From contig OZ023273.1 of the NCBI GenBank assembly GCA_964007475.1, positions 135,257,308 through 135,321,307 of the forward strand: a stretch of 64,000 nt of DNA, in the 5' to 3' direction. Positions 1-9,043 of this stretch are shown one piece after another. The notes beneath the pieces were generated by a model. The model ran no database searches and was not told where the DNA came from. It was given only the letters and a program-made list of their open reading frames with translations. This DNA comes from Hybos culiciformis. Its lineage: Eukaryota; Arthropoda; Insecta; Diptera; Hybotidae. How positions within the stretch are numbered: position 1 is the stretch's first letter; each line of letters begins with the position of its first letter. Position numbers and translations under genes: made by a program.

Positions 1-58
1 CTCAGAATTGGTTAACGTACCCCCAATGGGTCCATGGACCCCAGGTTGGGAATCTCTG
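1..58 (-). mobile_element. hAT-like transposon terminus, truncated by window edge
   Basis: Read on the minus strand from position 58 inward, the sequence begins CAGAGATTCCCAACCTGGGG. This matches the usual hAT terminal inverted repeat form (CAG.G.TTCCCAACC...). The bases are much GC-richer than the flank, and A+T-rich unique sequence starts right after position 58. The partner terminus and any 8-bp target duplication (59-66, tattacag, would be one side) lie outside the window, so size and completeness are unknown. Confidence 0.6.
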
Positions 59-262
59 TATTACAGTATATTGGAAATATTACTTTGAGTAAATTTTAAG
101 CTTATGTCACGAGATTGGCTGTTAGTAATGCAATGCATTTTAAAATAAAAATATTACAAAAATATCGTCTGCTTATTTCCAAGGTATAAATTCAAATTAA
201 AATAATTCGCGAATATTCTGTTTAAATTTAAAACGTAGTTATTTTTTTTTATAAAGACGCTA

Positions 263-299
263 AATTTTAATTTCGTAATTTTAATTTCGTAATTTTAAT
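263..299. repeat. short tandem repeat, 14-bp unit
   Basis: The unit aattttaatttcgt is repeated about 2.6 times without mismatch. It looks like a replication-slippage repeat with no evident function. Confidence 0.8.
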
Positions 300-972
300 G
301 ATGTCTCAGAACAGAATATTAGATTTTTAAAACAAAATTCTATTATTGAATAGAAACTATTGTATTTTATTAAAATAAAAAATAGTTATGGTTGATATGA
401 AAATCAAATGATATTATTTTAATTTCGAAAATAAAAAAAACTTTTAACTTAAAAACTAGAAAATAACAATACGATGGCATGGAACCAAACGATCAATAGT
501 AATATATAGATAGATAGAACATACTGTAGGTGTCGGCTTCGCTGCGAATATTGCGTCTGTATTGGATGTGGTAATTAGTACTTTTACCATATATGGACCA
601 AAATACAACTTAACTTTCAGTCTAACCATAATATTGATTGTTTATATGAATCATAAAATATAGAAAATATTTGCATTATATATTTAACGTTTTATTACGG
701 TTTGTTTATATTCGAAGCACTAACGTTTTTCTTTAAAATTAAAAATACATCAAATTACGTGTTTTTAGTAAATACCTTTTTTTTTCTTAAATAAAAATAT
801 TCTAGGATAAAAATATTTCGATAGTCTTAAAGACGCCTGAGGACGTCTATATAAAAATATACAACTTGATATATTTTTGACATCTGATTACACTAATTTA
901 TTTCGAATATTTTTTTCAGAATAATTTTATTCCAAAAAGTTTTCAGAAGACGCACTTTTATAATAAATTTAG

Positions 973-1052
973 AAAATAAATATTTTAAATAAAACTGTAA
1001 TATTTTAAGTCTTAAAAAATAAATATTTTAAATAAAATTGTAATATTTTAAG
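973..1052. repeat. tandem duplication, 37-bp copies
   Basis: Two 37-bp copies (973-1009 and 1016-1052) differ at one base and are separated by a 6-bp spacer. This is a local tandem duplication in intergenic sequence. Confidence 0.85.
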
Positions 1053-1258
1053 GTTGGGTTTTAGTTAATATTGTAAAATTGTTGAGATCCATTGCCGTAC
1101 TATAAAAATCAAATTTGATTCAAACAGGAAATGGTCTAAATACTTAATTCACTCACATTAAAAATTCTACTGCATAAATATGAATTCTTGTAATTTCTGG
1201 AATAACAACACATTTTAAGTTAAGAAAAGACAGTTTTGTTATTTCCACGTATCAATAA

Positions 1259-1264
1259 TTTATT
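1259..1264 (-). promoter_or_regulatory. poly(A) signal AATAAA of the nuclease gene
   Basis: On the minus strand AATAAA lies about 35 nt after the TGA stop codon, within an A+T-rich 3' UTR. The hexamer is common by chance in such sequence, but its position right after the stop is appropriate. Confidence 0.5.
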
Positions 1265-1298
1265 AATTATTTTTTTAGTTTGTACACTGAAAATTATT

Positions 1299-3441
1299 TC
1301 AAATTAAAAGGCCTTTAATATTCAATTTTGGTAAATGTCCAACTACTTTTGAAAACTGGTTAACTTCACATGCGTATGGATATCCTAAAGTGAGATTTTT
1401 TTGATCCCAATTGATCCATTTAATTTTACTGCTAACATCATCACAAACAATGTAATCTGTTTGAATTTTCTTCATAGTTATGTGTGGATTATTAACTCCG
1501 ATTAGAACAACACCTTTTTGCGACTTAGTGTCAATCACCACTTTATAATAAAGCTTTGGGGCAGGGATTTGTTCTTTACCATTATTATCAATATAGAGGT
1601 ACAATGGTTTTTCTTTTCCGTTTTTGTCTGGTAAAGTTTGTATACCCCAAGTTCCAGTATATAATTCCAAATTTAAATCTCTTTTACCAACAAATTTTTT
1701 AACTCCTTTTTCAATTGCTACCCAATTACCACCATTAAATGTTTGCCATTGTGGTGCTGCATTAAGAAAATAAAATGTAGCAAGCTGTTGAGTTTGGAAG
1801 ATATAATCACTCATAGCACTTAAATGACCACGAGCAAAAAATAAATCTTTTGATTCATCAAAATAACGTTTTTCAGCACCATGAAGAATTTTTCCAATAG
1901 TTTTCTGTTGTTCATTTATGGTATATAATTTTTGTACACCCAAATTTTTATAAAAATTTCCTTGCTCGAAAAGAACTCTTTCGACATTATACTGCCGAGC
2001 TGCATTTGACGCATTCATATAGTAATGAGAATATAAAGTAGAATAAATGTTCTCATCGTGGCAAACGTCATACAATCGAATAAATTTATTGGAAAGTTGA
2101 AATCCAATTTCTATTTCAACAGAATTTTGGTTGCACTTAGCACCTGTTCTTCTGGCTACAGACTTTTGGATATGAGTACAAATAAATTGCGAAAATTTAT
2201 ATTGTTTGCCTTTAATAGCAAATATGTTATTGCTTACACAAACAGCTTCAAGTGTTTTCAATGATGAAAAAGGTTTTGCGAAACTATCTGTGCAATGAAC
2301 TTCAATACTGTCACCAGCCCGAATAGAGATTGTACCTTTCTTATCATTTGCAATAAATTTATCAGTTCCTGGAGCTATCAAGAGAGGCTGTGGCTTTCCA
2401 ATGTCTTTGTTATTAATGTTAAGCTTACATCCTTTAAAAAAATATGTATTAAATTTTTTACTATATTAAAAATCAATATAATGAAAACTATTTTAATTCG
2501 GGGTCCCGAAATAATTTATACGGACATAATTTAAACGAAAAAACGACATTATTCCTACCATAAAGTCGTTTTTTTTCGTATAAATAATGTCACTTTTAAA
2601 ACGACATTATTTATCATATGAATAATGTCGTTTTTTTTTCGTATAAATAATATCGCTTCTAAACGACATTATTTCTACATGAATAAAGTCGTTTTTTGAT
2701 CGTATGAATGTTTAAAACGACACTATTTATCGTATGTGAGTAAAAACGAATGTTGGCCGTACAAAATGTAGGTCAACTGACATAACCGTGAATATTGTGT
2801 TCTAAGCAAAAGGGGAAGGGGGGCCAGCAGGGCCCTGCTCCCCCCTTCCCCTCTTGCTTACCTCACAAAATTTTATCGGAGATATTGTGAGGTACACACG
2901 GGAAAGGGGGCAGCAGGGCGGCGGGCAAATCCCACTGACCAACCGCCCGCCCGCCGCCTTGCTGCCCCCTTTCCCGTGTGTCTACCTTACAAATATTTTT
3001 TTTTTTACTCAAATACGATAAATAGTGTCGTTTTAAAAATGACATTATTCATACGATTAAAAAACGACATTGTTCATACGATAAATAATGCTTTTAAAAA
3101 GCGACATTATTTATACAAAAAAAAACGACATTATTTATCGTATGAATAATGTCGTTTTTTTTTTTGTATAAATAATGTCGCTTTCAAACGACATTATTTA
3201 TCGTATGAACAAAGTCGTTTTTCTCGTATAAATTATGTCCGTATAAATTATTTCGTATGCCTTTAATTCTTCCTATTTTTAACGCTAATCTTAAATTTCA
3301 TGTTAATAAAATTTCTCTTAACTATAACTTTCTGATTTTTAACCCAAGCATAATAAACGTACCTTTTATAATACTGGAAGTTACTTGTGCATTTAATTGA
3401 TTAGATAGAAGACCAAAGAATAAAATTAATAAAAACGACAT
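1299..3441 (-). CDS. secreted DNA/RNA non-specific endonuclease (dsRNase-type), two exons
   Basis: Two exons: exon 1 is 3441..3363, exon 2 is 2431..1299 (TGA stop), giving 403 residues, normal for arthropod members of the Endonuclease_NS family. Exon 1 encodes a clear signal peptide (MSFLLILFFGLLSNQLNA, likely cut after Ala18). It ends in a GTACGT donor; exon 2 follows a tttttttaaag acceptor, and the split Gly codon (G|GA) keeps frame. The mature N-terminus (GCKLN...KPQPLL around 27-43) fits the family. The nuclease core is at about 150-385: the ARGH motif at 226-229 (His229 the presumed general base), Asn250 in FYFLNAAPQWQTFNGGNW, and Glu267 for metal binding. Eight Cys suit a secreted disulfide-bonded protein. 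The family cuts DNA and RNA, including dsRNA, with Mg2+ in gut lumen or saliva. The acidic first residue of the EndoG/Serratia DRGH motif is Ala here; from memory this is usual in insect members. No frameshift or internal stop, so probably functional. Confidence 0.9.
2500..3261. mobile_element. non-autonomous palindrome-rich DNA element with 8-bp target duplication
   Basis: Both ends read inward contain CGAAATAATTTATACGGACA, preceded by slightly divergent outer bases (ggggtccc left, ggcatac right). Flanks carry an 8-bp direct repeat, TTTAATTC (2492-2499 and 3262-3269). Inside each end are tandem alternating copies of AACGACATTATT and AATAATGTCGTT units, so the arms are made of many small palindromes. 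The centre (about 2808-2990) is an abrupt GC-rich double hairpin. No coding capacity. An 8-bp duplication is made by hAT, P and Merlin-type transposases; the ends do not clearly match one family, so the superfamily is left open. Confidence 0.75.
2808..2990. repeat. GC-rich double hairpin core
   Basis: Two adjacent inverted repeats. The first, about 2805-2860, pairs a G-rich arm (aggggaaggggg) with its C-rich partner. The second, about 2895-2984, pairs acacgggaaagggggcagca with tgctgccccctttcccgtgt and continues into GGCGGCGGGC/GCCCGCCGCC. The G runs could form G-quadruplexes. The composition is wholly unlike the surrounding sequence. Confidence 0.85.
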
Positions 3442-3495
3442 TATATTAAATGTTGAAAATGAAAATTTAAATGTTTTCAAAAGGCGGTCAATCCA

Positions 3496-3501
3496 GACTG
3501 A
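3496..3501 (-). promoter_or_regulatory. initiator (TCAGTC) of the nuclease gene
   Basis: On the minus strand TCAGTC matches the arthropod initiator TCAGTY. With A3499 as +1 it lies 33 nt downstream of the TATA box start and gives a 58-nt 5' UTR before the ATG at 3441. The spacing supports it; the start site is inferred. Confidence 0.6.
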
Positions 3502-3525
3502 AGTCCTATAATCAATTTGATACTG

Positions 3526-3532
3526 TTTTATA
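3526..3532 (-). promoter_or_regulatory. TATA box of the nuclease gene
   Basis: Minus-strand TATAAAA about 33 nt upstream of the TCAGTC initiator. TATA-like strings are common in this A+T-rich window, but the matched TATA/initiator spacing just upstream of a signal-peptide exon makes this a credible focused promoter. Confidence 0.6.
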
Positions 3533-4737
3533 TAAAATTTTTAAGTGTGACTATTTGAATCAAAAGGTAACTTTTCTCCATTGCAGATCAACTTATAAAC
3601 ATTATTATACTATTACTCTTTTTGTTTTCACACAACTCAATTTAAAAATTTAAAGATAATAAATTAACATAAAATTTAAAAAAAAATTTATTTTAATCTA
3701 TTTTTATTAAAATCAAAGTTCTTAAAACAAAAATTTGTTCTTTAATCAAATTTTTAATTATAATTTTAAACTTTTGTTTTAAGCAATGACATTGCTTTTG
3801 ATATTAGTATACTATCACTATAGAATAATAATAAAAGATAAAATAATTTACTGATAAGATTGTAATGGAAACCCTAATTAAGACAAAATTTTAAGATTTT
3901 TATTTTAATTAAATTATAAGTACATATTGAAATAAATATACGTATTTGATTTCGACAATACTTATAGAACTAATATTCGTAACTTCGTAATCATTTCCAA
4001 AAAATTCATGTTTCAGCAGAATCTTCCGATTATTTAAACCTGTACAGTTAAAAAAATTAAAAATTTAAAAAAAATTTTCAAAACTAGATAACGTTTTAAA
4101 TAAAGTTTTTGAGACCTCTAAGGGTTAACTGAGGATAGGATAATGAGTGAGTAAGGAAACGCCTTTGTGTTCATTTTTAATGTTCTTATTGTTATTGGAA
4201 AACTATAAATTGCAATTTTACATACATTAATATCGATATTATAAATTCAAAATTTGGACACCCTTAATTATATAATATGTACGCATCTAGCTGTTGTATG
4301 TACTTCACTTTTGTTTATATATAATCAATAATTTAAATTTTTTTAAATTTTAAATTGAATAATGATAAAAATAAAATACTTTAAACAACTATCATACTAC
4401 AATATATGGTATAGTAACAAAATTTTCTTATATGATTATTTGATAGTAAATAATTTACAAAATCCTCTTACTCTACATTACAATCCCGTTTTTGAAAAAA
4501 TTTAAATGTCCACATTTTGAAGTTTGTAATGTGAAATTACAATGTGTTTAATCAATGTAAAATTATGGAACACCACAACGTTATTTTAAAACAAAATCAG
4601 CAAATTCTGTTTTTTCCAGTAAAAACATAACACTTTTCCAGAATTTAAGTAATTTTAATAGAAATAATTTTGCATGCTTATACTTCAAAAATATACAAAA
4701 GTTTCAGAAAATTTATGGAATTTATGTACAATTCTTA
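3533..4737. other. A+T-rich sequence upstream of the nuclease gene
   Basis: No gene, tRNA or clear transposon seen. Upstream regulatory sites of the nuclease could lie in the first few hundred bases, but none can be recognised by eye. Confidence 0.5.
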
Positions 4738-5160
4738 TGCCTTGAGCACAGCTAATACCGCAAAGCAATTTTAGAAGGAATGTTCCGGAAACCTGTTCAC
4801 AGCTAATTTTACCTGAAAGCAAAAAAATCAACTGCAAACAACTGCTTTTGTTTTTTTTATAATATGATTGTGACAGAAAAATGCAGCAAAACCAAATTAC
4901 GATGCAAAAGAAACGCTGTGAAAAAGAAACAAAAAAATTATTTTGTGACGTAGTCAATTCTTTCTGGAGTAAAAAAAAAATAAATTGAGTATTCTAATTA
5001 ATTTTGAAATAATTTTAAGAAATTCTTTTTACAAAAAATCAATAAAATTAATATCTTTCGTTTTTCATAATTTTAATTTAAAATAAATAAGAAATAACGC
5101 AGAAAATCGCTTTTTACGGTAGCTCAAAATTCCTTTGCGGTATTAGCTGTGCTCAAGGCA
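4738..5160. mobile_element. 423-bp MITE, Harbinger-like (family A), copy 1
   Basis: Both ends read inward TGCCTTGAGCACAGCTAATA and continue in an inverted repeat of about 28 bp, flanked by a 3-bp direct repeat TTA (4735-4737, 5161-5163). A 3-bp TWA duplication is typical of PIF/Harbinger transposons. The element is non-coding: the 90-codon minus-strand frame at 4685-4957 is transposon sequence. It lies in the opposite orientation to the copy at 62924-63346 and matches it in length and along nearly its whole sequence. Confidence 0.85.
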
Positions 5161-6507
5161 TTACGTTACGTGGGAATTTTCGTTGTAATTTTAAATTTTT
5201 TTTCAGTGTTATTATTTATGTAGATCAGAATCAAGAGTTATAAATTGTGTCGTATATGGAACACTTTCTCAGAAAATATTTTTTGAGGAAAACAATAAAA
5301 ATAATAAAAAATTATCATCCGGATGTTATTTAACGAAATTTTAACCGATATTCAGGTTAATGCTCGTTCTCTTGTAGCTTAATCTAAAAAAAAATTCCAT
5401 TTGATATAATAATTATTGTTAAAAAAACCCATGTTTTTTTGAATAATATTTGAGGGATTGTTGTGGATTTGAATTTATATATTCTTTTAATCACAAGCAA
5501 TATGATAAACTTTAGTAACGTTATACATAACTTATAAAATAATAATAATAATAATTCATATAACTAAAAAGTATAATTAAGTAACAGTAGATAAATATTT
5601 TAAGAGTTTACCCAAACTAATGAGAATAAAGATTGCGAAAAATGAAATGTGTTATCGGTTAGTACATTCAGAAATAAATTCAGGATTAATTGAATGACGC
5701 ACAGTCGTTCTCCATTAAAGTTATTCAAATTAAGTATTCCAGCTAACCGTTGAGATTTTATTTTAAATTTATTTCTTTTCGATGTTTTTGCATTCAAGTT
5801 TCAGAAGCTTTTCATTTTTCAAGTTTTTTTTTTTTTTTAACAAAGATGGTGTAAGTTGTATGATACTAAAATATAGTTATTTAGTTTATCTTGTAGATGT
5901 CCGTTTTCCAAGAAATATTGTAAAGCTGTTTTATAAGTGCCCACAAGCGAAGTTACATAATTTTTTTTTGAAAAAAAAAAAAAATACTTATTAAAATAAT
6001 GATATTGCATTGTAACACAAAATAATTTTCGAAATAAATAATATTAATTTCTTAACAAGCTACAATTAAGAAAAAACCGTGTGTGACATTCTCGTTTCTC
6101 TCAAAATAAAAAAATGCAACGCAATTGAATACTTAGATTAGGTGGACAACCAAAAAATTAAAAAAAAAAAATTCCTACTGTGGGAAGAAGCCACACCATA
6201 GGATAATGACAATACCTTTCCTTGCTTCATCTGCAGTATTGTAGAAAAATGTTTGACGTTATTGTAGATATTTCTTAATGATTGATATCATTTTTTGAGT
6301 GAGGCCACTTAAAGCAGAAATTTGACTCATTAATTCAACAAATAATATTTTTTTGTTTAAAAACTTTAAATCCGTTCTTAAAAATTTTTCCTATATGTAC
6401 ATATATAACCTATACATGCAGTAAAAAAAAGGATCAATACAAAGAAACAGGAACAAAAAACTAACGAATGTTGATATCTATTATGGGTAGATGCGGTAGT
6501 TAAAAAC
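5161..6507. other. A+T-rich non-coding sequence
   Basis: No gene recognised. It contains an (AAT)n microsatellite at about 5538-5556. Short frames at 5600-5797 (minus) and 5782-5994 (plus) overlap on opposite strands and have no family features. Confidence 0.5.
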
Positions 6508-6673
6508 CTTCTTTTACGTGTGCAAAATTGAAAACGTGACTGCAATTCGCAAAAAAAAAAAAAAGAAGCTTTTATAATGGAAAACTATACCGATGATGAT
6601 GATGATAACAATAAAAAGTCTAAAAATAAAATAACGCACAGACGGAAATAACAATTTATCAAATCTATTTTTA
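6508..6673. repeat. dispersed repeat B, copy 1
   Basis: Shares tacgtgtgcaaaattgaaaa plus acgtgactgcaat with 32020-32167, and both copies then carry a matching 3' block (acgca.agacggaaa.taac, then aatttatcaaa). The middle differs and contains poly-A and a (GAT)n run at 6592-6606. No terminal repeats or coding seen, so the class is unknown. Confidence 0.65.
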
Positions 6674-8862
6674 ATGAAAAAGAAAAAGGGAAAAAATGTT
6701 GTTTTTCAATTTATCTTTTTTTTTCAATCCTTTATTTTATTTTTTTCTGATGTTATAAAAATGTAAGTTTTTCTTCAAAAAATGTAAATTTTTTGCTTAA
6801 GAGTCAAACATGAAAATTTTACTAAATTTTAAAATTAACTTAAATTATTTTACCAAAAAAAAAGTCTAATATGTAGATATTCATTTATCATTTTTAAGAT
6901 CAAATAAATTACTTTGAAATGTTTAAAAATAAAATTCCGTCAAAATGTAGGCAAAAGGCAATGACGATAGTGCATTTACACAATGTTGATAAAAGTCATG
7001 GAAATTCGTAGAAAGTAATGAAGACAGCTCTTTAAACTATTTGATAATTTTTTTAAATTTTTACATTATAAAATTATCTCATTATAACTAAATTGACAAA
7101 AATTATAAAGGCCATAGTTATGTTTATAAAATATAATCGTTATCTTATTATTTCAATGTCGACTAATTTTAAGTACTTGCAACAAGTACAAATGAACTAT
7201 GTATATTAAAGTCTAAAATAATCACATTCAAGAATATACCTTAACTACATTATTATATAAATAATAAGACATTTTAGCACATTAATATATAAAAACTGAA
7301 AATTTTCCTAAATTTTATGTATTTCCCATTTTTGTTGAACGAAAACAATTACATATAATGAAAATAATATTTCTTTAGAAAAGTGATGAAAAATAAAATA
7401 AAATAAAATAGTTCTTTATTAAAAATTAAAAATTTTTATGAGTTTTACTGCATTTGTTGAAATTTTGTTCATTACATAAATTTTCTTAAAAATGTTGTTA
7501 AAGAGTTAGCAGCACAGCAAGTAACATTATTTGAGATAAGTTTTTCCGAAAGTTCTAAAATAATAAAATAGAAAATGAGTTTAAAATGAAATATATTTAA
7601 GATTTTTTTTATTTTTTCTTGTTAAATACATTTTTATTTTTGAATTAAATTTTTTCAAATATTTGTCTGAAATCATATTAATAGAATTCTTGCATTGAAA
7701 TTTCCAAATATAGAACCCGTGTGTCTAAGTCGGTCGTAGTATTGAAACAAAGCCTCGAATAAATATATATATAAAATATTTATAAATTTCAGACATTAAC
7801 TTTTTACCATTTTTTAAAAGTATAATTTAGTTTGTGTAAATCGAAAAAGAAGATCGTTCTTATACAAATATTTATTTGATTTACACCTATATAATCCAAA
7901 TTATACTATAATCAAATTATCATGCATTGTATTTATATTTATATTGAAATTTATTAAATTAATTTAATTAGAAAAAGATCCCATAATTTTATTTCCATTG
8001 AAAATTTCAATTTAAATAAACCTGGCAAACAAAGGAAAACTGTACTCTTTTACCACACATTGTGCAATATATTCTTGGTCAACCGATTAATTATTTCGGT
8101 AAAAAGAAAATAATTCCATTCCAAATTCATAAATGTTTGTTTATATGGTGTCTATCTATTATGATTGTTTTTTATTTTTTTTATTTTGTGAATTTGGTAT
8201 TAAATAATGATAATGAAAAATTAACATTTAGGTACATAATGTAGTAGTAGGTACCTACTATAATTACAGGAATAATTTCGAATATTACAATTTTATTATC
8301 ATTTATCATCGTTATAAATGCAGTTCAACCAAAATAAAACAAATGCGATCAAATCTCTCAACTAAGTATCTGAAATTTTAATTTAGATTTTTATTCTTAT
8401 TGAGCCTTTAATCAGAAAGTTTTAATCTATTATGCAAATATTTACATATGATATCTTTTTTTAACTTATAAAAGTAAAAAAATATTCTTCGTATGTGGCC
8501 TAGAATACTTAAACTTTTGTTTTCTTAAAACGAAGAAAAAATTTTGAAAAGAAATTTGTTTTCGAACGGCTTTACAATTATTATATTTATAGCTCAAAAG
8601 TGATGTATGAAATTATATGTGCTTTGTTCTGACGGAATGACCCATAAATTGGTCTAAAAATCCAGATCTATAAAGACCTTTGTAAAATACCATTCTGTAA
8701 GTTTTTATGTGATTTTTGAATTTAATGCTACCAATATTGTACGTTATATTTACGAGTGGGCATTATAATTATTATTACTATAGAAAAAAGCAAATAACAA
8801 ATTTAGGTAAATGCCATTGAATAAAACCACAATCATGAACAAAAGGATTATGTAATCAGACT
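6674..8862. other. A+T-rich non-coding sequence
   Basis: No gene or structured element recognised; poly-A/T runs and an (AAAAT)n stretch near 7390-7409. The plus-strand frame at 8062-8244 is low-complexity and unsupported. Confidence 0.5.
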
Positions 8863-9043
8863 GGAAAATTAAAATATGTGAAATTAAAAATTTATCGGTA
8901 CAAATTAACATTTTTTTTTTCTTTTTTAATAATTGGAATTATAATATTTTGAAGTTGGAATAATTATAAAAAGTCTAGTATGATTTCTGTTTATATGTTT
9001 TTCAATGTTAGAAACGATGAAATAATGAACAATATGAAAATCG
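8863..9043 (+). repeat. dispersed direct repeat C, copy 1
   Basis: About 181 bp nearly identical to 12179-12358, in the same orientation. The only difference I see is the length of a poly-T run. It begins ggaaaattaaaatatgtgaa and ends caatatgaaaatcg. No inverted termini, tail or obvious target duplication. Confidence 0.85.

Larger units (their letters stand above)
59..1258. other. A+T-rich intergenic sequence
   Basis: No supportable gene. It holds a 14-bp unit repeated about 2.6 times at 263-299 (aattttaatttcgt), a 37-bp direct repeat with period 43 (973-1009 and 1016-1052, one mismatch), and a GC-richer island around 530-600 that is open in several frames (see findings). The rest is poly-A/T and unique A+T-rich sequence downstream of the nuclease gene. 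Confidence 0.6.
2432..3362 (-). other. intron of the nuclease gene, enlarged by a transposable element
   Basis: Minus-strand donor GTACGT (3362-3357) and an AG acceptor (2433-2432) after a T-rich tract. Of 931 bp, 762 are the palindromic element at 2500-3261 plus an 8-bp duplicated site. Removing these leaves an intron of about 160 bp, a normal short insect intron. The element lies about 68 bp from the acceptor and about 95 bp from the donor, so splice sites are intact. Confidence 0.8.

Noticed and set aside
2058..2534. Plus-strand frames opposite the nuclease exon
   Set aside because: Antisense shadows of the nuclease coding sequence and its acceptor region.
2863..3045. 60-codon minus-strand frame
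   Set aside because: It lies across the GC-rich hairpin of the transposable element inside the nuclease intron; Gly/Pro/Arg content comes from the palindrome.
2500..3261. CRISPR-like array of ACGACATTATT units
   Set aside because: Units alternate in orientation with no unique spacers and occur in a eukaryotic intron; it is a palindromic transposable element.
3471..3653. Plus-strand 60-codon frame
   Set aside because: Overlaps the nuclease promoter and 5' UTR on the other strand, with no family features.
4685..4957. 90-codon minus-strand frame
   Set aside because: Almost entirely within the 423-bp MITE, whose other copies are non-coding.
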